DNA from: Bacteroidales bacterium
GTDB lineage: Bacteria > Bacteroidota > Bacteroidia > Bacteroidales > Muribaculaceae
Direction of reading: 5' to 3'
Length of the DNA stretch: 8,161 bases
Assembly: GCA_004553485.1 (NCBI GenBank)
Contig: SFLG01000089.1
Span: forward strand, 1 to 8,161
Shown here: piece after piece, positions 5,246 through 8,161 of the stretch
How positions within the stretch are numbered: position 1 is the stretch's first letter
Layout: every line of letters begins with the position of its first letter
Notes under the pieces: model-generated
What the model saw: the letters and a program-made list of their open reading frames with translations, nothing else
The model's database searches: none
What the model was told of the DNA's origin: nothing
Made by a program: the position numbers and the translations under genes

Positions 5246-7786
5246 TTAGCGGCGGGTCATTGTGACTTTGCCGTGGGTGGGGGCGTCGGTGGCAAGGGTT
5301 GCCGTGAGGCGGCAGGCATTGTTGCCGGTGGCGGTGGCGGGCACAAGGTCCGACACGGTGAGACGGCCATCGCCGCGCGTGGTGGCAAAGGTGAGCGTCT
5401 GCAGCGCGCGGGCGTCGTCGACACTCAGATTCCAGACAAATTTGCCGGTGCCCCCGTCGCGCATATCCGACGGCGACCATCCGCCCAGACGGCGCACGCC
5501 CTCCGGGTCGGCATACCGTTCCTTGACCGCCAGCGACTTGGCGATGAGAGCACGGGCGGCGGCAACGGGGTCGGCGTATGGGGTGACATCGCTTACGCCG
5601 TGTTTCTGCTCGACCCATACGCGCTCCCAGGCGGCGGGGTCGTATGCTACGTCGCCACGTTTGTTGGCGAAGTAGGTCTGCCAGCGCGGTAGGTAGTAGT
5701 CGCGGATAAGGCCCGACCACAGGCGCGCGGCATAGTCGTCGACGGGCGAGCCGCCCCACATCGTGACAAGGCGTCGGGCGTTGCGCTCGTAGTAGTCGCT
5801 CTGTTGCGCGTCGCCACCGCTCTTGCGGGCATAGTCGAGCCACGGGCCGAGGCGCAGGGTGGGGTGCGAGGCCAGCAGGCGGTCGGCGTCGAGGGCGATG
5901 TCGGCAAACTGTCGCTCTATCGCTGTGGCCGACGCGGTGTCGTTGTTGGAGAAGGCCGACTCCCAGTCGCGGGCGAGCACCTCGAGGCGCGAGAAGGCCA
6001 CGTTGGCGGCAATCTCAAGCAAGTCGGCGCGGAAAAGCGGCGTGTCGATGCTGTCGGCGGCAGCGGCAAGGTCGAGGGCGGCAAGGTCAAAGCTGTCGTC
6101 GGTGCGCACGTTGCCGCGAAAGACCGTGCCGGGTCTGAACTGCCAGTTGTAGCGCGGGTTGTCGACGAGGGTCGAGTAAACCGACCGGCCCATGTTGCGC
6201 CAGGCGCTCTCCACCTTGTCGGTTGTGGCGCCGTAGCGGCAGGTGGCGTAGTTGCGGTGCCATGAGGCGACGTCGATCGAGTCGTGCGTCCAGCCGGCGT
6301 CGGTGATGAGCTCGTACAGCACCTCGTTGTTTTCAAGGCCCTCCGGCGCCATGCCGTAGCCGGCGAGGCGGCCGCGGTTGGGCGAGTCGAGGGCGGCGAA
6401 ACGGCCATTGGCATAGAACTCGGGGATGCCCGACAGCGTGTTTTTGCCGCCCATATTGGGTATCACCGAGTAAACCCACTCCTTGTTGAAGAAGCCCTTG
6501 TAGAACTCCCAGTTGTAGTTTATCTTCCAGAAGCATTTGTTGTAGTCGACGGCAAGGTCGAGCAGCAGCATCTTGTCGTCAGGGACCTCGCTCACCAGCG
6601 CCTGTAGGGTCTCGTAGTCCCAGATGTCGCGCATATAGCCGAACATCCAGCCCTGCATCACCCATACGGCGTCGGGGTTGGCGTCGGCGATGGAGCCGTA
6701 TACCTCGCGGCCGAAGCCGGCGAGCATGTCGTGGCGCTCCTTGGTGCCCTTGGGCGGGAACACCGCCTCCATCTCGTTGAACGAGTCGGCGATGTAGTAG
6801 TCGCATTTCCCGAACTCGCGCTCCCACTCCTCGACAAACATCTTGCCGATGCGCCTGAACAGCGGTGAGCCGGGCTGCAGCATCCAGTTGTGGAAACCGC
6901 CCAGCCACGTCGTCTCGGTGACGGGGGCGTCGGGGAAATGTGTCTTGAACGACTGAGGCACAAAGCCGGCGAAGGCCGGGCAGATGGGCTTCATACCCAG
7001 CGAGCGCATACGGTCGAGTATCTTGTGCTGCAGAGCCACCTGCGAGTCGTGCCACGACCGCGGCAGGGGCCCGTCAATCCCGCTGAGGTTGCCCATGCGC
7101 ATCCACGGGAAGTGTCCCGGAGCGGTGAAGTAGGCGTCCACCTCGGCGTCGCTGAGGCCAAGACGGCTGAACACGCGCGCGGTGATGGCCTCGTTGGCAA
7201 CCAGAGCCAGCGGCATATCTATGCCGTGCAGCGCCATCCAGTCTATCTCACGCTCCCAGCGTGCCCAGTCCCAGTAGGGCGCGGCGTATCCGAAAGTCAC
7301 CACATTCATATAATAGTGATGCTTGAAAGGCGAGGTTACCGACCACGGCTCGGCCGGCGCCAGCTTGGCGGGCCAGTCGAGGCGGTTGCCGCTCCACGAC
7401 GCTATGCCCAGCCCGTTGCGGCGCACATAGTCGTAAAAAGCACGGCAGGCCGCCACGCCTCCCGTGGCACTGATGCCGACACTGTCGGCCCCCGGGATTA
7501 CGCGATAACTGTGCAGCCCATCGCGGGCTTCACCCTCCACAGCGACGCTTACCGGAACCTTACCCCCGGCAAACCGCTCGATGACGCCCCGTGCCGCCTC
7601 AGCCTGCCCCGGCCCGGCAGCCATCGCCGACGGCCCGGCCACCATCGCCAGCACCGCCCAAACACCGACCGCCCAAACTGCCGCCGGCGTATGTGGTTTA
7701 TTCGACAAATTGGTCTTATTAGCCCAATTAGTCCAATTTAACCCTTTAAAGTCAAAAGCCTTACTCACCGCTTTAAATATTTCCAT
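5246..7786 (-). CDS. Alpha-N-acetylglucosaminidase, GH89 (NAGLU)
   Basis: 846 residues. Hydrolyses terminal alpha-linked N-acetylglucosamine, as in GlcNAc-alpha-1,4-Gal caps of mucin or heparan-type glycans. Layout: signal peptide (~1-56); N-terminal domain to ~150, including IASWSGNRL; catalytic barrel (~155-470); all-helical C-terminal domain to ~750; and an extra tail (GGWSPSDM onward, ~770-846). Family motifs: WDWARWEREIDWMALHGI (172-189), RMGNLSGIDGPLP, PAFAGFVP, ADSFNEM with the acid/base E338, and NMGGKNTLSGIPE with the nucleophile E456, which aligns by motif with human NAGLU E316 and E446; then GMAPEGLENNEVLYEL. All key residues are present. The mature enzyme should be periplasmic; no lipobox is seen. 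The start at 7786 follows an A/T-rich leader. The signal peptide is unusual: residues 15-30 (NW-TNW-ANK-TNL-SN) come from a 9-bp tandem repeat ahead of the hydrophobic core (36-50). No earlier or better in-frame start exists. Confidence 0.96.
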   Translation of the reverse strand: MEIFKAVSKAFDFKGLNWTNWANKTNLSNKPHTPAAVWAVGVWAVLAMVAGPSAMAAGPGQAEAARGVIERFAGGKVPVSVAVEGEARDGLHSYRVIPGADSVGISATGGVAACRAFYDYVRRNGLGIASWSGNRLDWPAKLAPAEPWSVTSPFKHHYYMNVVTFGYAAPYWDWARWEREIDWMALHGIDMPLALVANEAITARVFSRLGLSDAEVDAYFTAPGHFPWMRMGNLSGIDGPLPRSWHDSQVALQHKILDRMRSLGMKPICPAFAGFVPQSFKTHFPDAPVTETTWLGGFHNWMLQPGSPLFRRIGKMFVEEWEREFGKCDYYIADSFNEMEAVFPPKGTKERHDMLAGFGREVYGSIADANPDAVWVMQGWMFGYMRDIWDYETLQALVSEVPDDKMLLLDLAVDYNKCFWKINYNWEFYKGFFNKEWVYSVIPNMGGKNTLSGIPEFYANGRFAALDSPNRGRLAGYGMAPEGLENNEVLYELITDAGWTHDSIDVASWHRNYATCRYGATTDKVESAWRNMGRSVYSTLVDNPRYNWQFRPGTVFRGNVRTDDSFDLAALDLAAAADSIDTPLFRADLLEIAANVAFSRLEVLARDWESAFSNNDTASATAIERQFADIALDADRLLASHPTLRLGPWLDYARKSGGDAQQSDYYERNARRLVTMWGGSPVDDYAARLWSGLIRDYYLPRWQTYFANKRGDVAYDPAAWERVWVEQKHGVSDVTPYADPVAAARALIAKSLAVKERYADPEGVRRLGGWSPSDMRDGGTGKFVWNLSVDDARALQTLTFATTRGDGRLTVSDLVPATATGNNACRLTATLATDAPTHGKVTMTRR
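7709..7744. repeat. 9-bp tandem repeat in the GH89 signal peptide
   Basis: Four 9-mers: ATTGGTCTT, ATTAGCCCA, ATTAGTCCA, ATTTAACCC. Read on the minus strand they give a tripeptide pattern with Asn at every third place (T-N-W, A-N-K, T-N-L, S-N-K). AT-rich, in contrast to the GC-rich remainder of the gene. Confidence 0.8.
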
Positions 7787-7868
7787 GGCAAAAAATTTTC
7801 AATAATAATTGGTAATCACCGCAGCGCTTGCGCCGCCCGGCCTCGCGGCACTGCCGTAAAGCCTCCCG

Positions 7869-7876
7869 CAAAGATA
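7869..7876 (-). promoter_or_regulatory. -7 box for the GH89 gene
   Basis: On the minus strand TATCTTTG matches TAnnTTTG and continues TTTGCGGG. Transcription would start a few bases downstream, leaving a leader of roughly 75 bases to the ATG at 7786. A good -33 at standard spacing is not visible. Confidence 0.55.
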
Positions 7877-7936
7877 CAGAAAATCTCCAACATCCGCCCT
7901 TTACAGCCCGGCCTTTTCCAAATCCGGCACACGGCC

Positions 7937-7955
7937 TTCTCCCACCGGGGGAGAA
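7937..7955. other. 7-bp hairpin between divergent promoters
   Basis: TTCTCCC (7937-7943) pairs with GGGAGAA (7949-7955) around ACCGG. ATTTT follows on the plus side, too short for a confident terminator. It could end a transcript or be an operator between the two promoters. Confidence 0.45.
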
Positions 7956-8003
7956 ATTTTACTCTTGGGGCCGGGTGTGTTTACCGGTTGTTAAGGGAGG
8001 GGG

Positions 8004-8034
8004 TTGCGGGGGTGGAAGGGAAATGGTAACTTTG
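8004..8034 (+). promoter_or_regulatory. Complete Bacteroidetes-type promoter, reading right
   Basis: TTG at 8004-8006, then 20 bases, then TAACTTTG at 8027-8034. Both element sequences and the spacing fit the Bacteroidetes -33/-7 consensus; this is the best promoter in the window. It reads rightward, away from GH89, so it should serve a gene beyond 8161. The first ~120 bases of its leader are in view. Confidence 0.65.
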
Positions 8035-8063
8035 CGGGGTAATAGGATTTTTAGATACGGTTT

Positions 8064-8079
8064 TTAGAGCCCGTTCCCC
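8064..8079. repeat. 16-bp inverted repeat, right copy
   Basis: TTAGAGCCCGTTCCCC, exact reverse complement of 5216-5231. It lies 29 bases after the -7 box of the rightward promoter, so it is in that transcript's 5' leader. Confidence 0.75.
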
Positions 8080-8120
8080 AATTTATGTTAACGCAGGGCG
8101 GACAACTTTTGAGTAGATTC

Positions 8121-8158
8121 GTCGTTAAGGTGAAGGAGTTATGGGGTTCCATAACGAC
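8121..8158 (+). promoter_or_regulatory. Overlapping alternative stems in a 5' leader
   Basis: GTCGTTA (8121-8127) can pair with TAACGAC (8152-8158). GTTATGG (8138-8144) can pair with CCATAAC (8149-8155). The two stems share 8152-8155 and exclude each other, as in attenuators. AAGGAG (8133-8138) precedes an ATG at 8141 that opens a six-codon frame (MGFHND) ending in TGA at the window edge. The role is uncertain because the downstream gene is not visible. Confidence 0.35.
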
Positions 8159-8161
8159 TGA

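Larger units (their letters stand above)
7787..8161. other. 375-base region upstream of GH89 with two divergent promoters
   Basis: No supported gene. It holds the GH89 leader and -7 box (minus strand, 7869-7876), a 7-bp hairpin (7937-7955), an outward plus-strand promoter (8004-8034), the right copy of the 16-bp inverted repeat (8064-8079) and overlapping stems at the edge (8121-8158). A 79-codon plus-strand frame at 7828-8067 crosses all of these and has no protein-like character. Confidence 0.6.

Noticed and set aside
5038..5265. 75-codon plus-strand frame across the long hairpin
   Set aside because: It reads through the perfect inverted repeat (the FGVQF motif is duplicated by palindromy) and is better explained as a terminator or repeat.
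5262..6607. Several long plus-strand frames opposite GH89
   Set aside because: They are Ala/Arg/Gly/Val-rich antisense shadows of a GC-rich gene with clear GH89 motifs on the other strand.
7828..8067. 79-codon plus-strand frame upstream of GH89
   Set aside because: It spans two promoters, a hairpin and a 16-bp repeat, and its composition (Gly/Pro/Arg from GC-rich DNA) is not protein-like.
8085..8161. Open frame from ATG at 8085 to the window end (MLTQGGQLLSRFVVKV...) as a partial gene
   Set aside because: Only 25 codons are visible, no leader or domain is recognisable, and the stretch overlaps nested stems. It is possible but cannot be supported.

Overview
The window looks like a chromosomal segment of a gut-type Bacteroidales bacterium. 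A Muribaculaceae-like genome is my guess from overall style, not something I can prove. The signs are -7 boxes of the Bacteroidetes form TAnnTTTG, A/T-rich leaders without clear Shine-Dalgarno sequences, two DUF4252 proteins behind an ECF sigma factor, a GH89 alpha-N-acetylglucosaminidase with a bacterial signal peptide, and GC-rich genes separated by AT-rich gaps.

Layout. Positions 1-832 hold no convincing gene. They contain a pair of ~147-bp direct repeats around a ~160-bp core, a perfect 11-bp hairpin, a candidate -7 box and a small 12-bp tandem repeat. A 55-residue hydrophobic protein (833-1000, +) follows. After a gap with TGCACC-type repeats and a -7 box comes a two-gene unit (1278-2440, +): a HipA-like kinase with its catalytic residues, followed two bases later by a DUF3037 protein. 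Next is a four-gene operon (2631-4989, +): ECF sigma factor, single-pass putative anti-sigma factor, secreted DUF4252 protein and a DUF4252-like lipoprotein. It ends at a very strong hairpin plus T-run (5044-5130). On the opposite strand (7786-5246) is a complete GH89 enzyme. The last 375 bases hold the GH89 leader, with its own -7 box, and an outward-pointing promoter that probably serves a gene beyond the right edge.

How the genes work together. The sigma/anti-sigma/DUF4252 set reads as an envelope-signalling unit: a membrane protein would hold the sigma factor until a periplasmic cue releases it, with the DUF4252 proteins as targets or partners. The kinase/DUF3037 pair is a recurrent but functionally undefined module and is the best candidate here for an undescribed system. 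The GH89 enzyme releases alpha-linked GlcNAc from host glycans and shows no operon partner in view.

Less expected details are a 9-bp tandem repeat that forms part of the GH89 signal-peptide n-region, a perfect 16-bp inverted repeat placed either side of the GH89 gene, a palindrome and an in-frame 18-bp duplication in the anti-sigma linker, and overlapping, mutually exclusive stems at the right edge.
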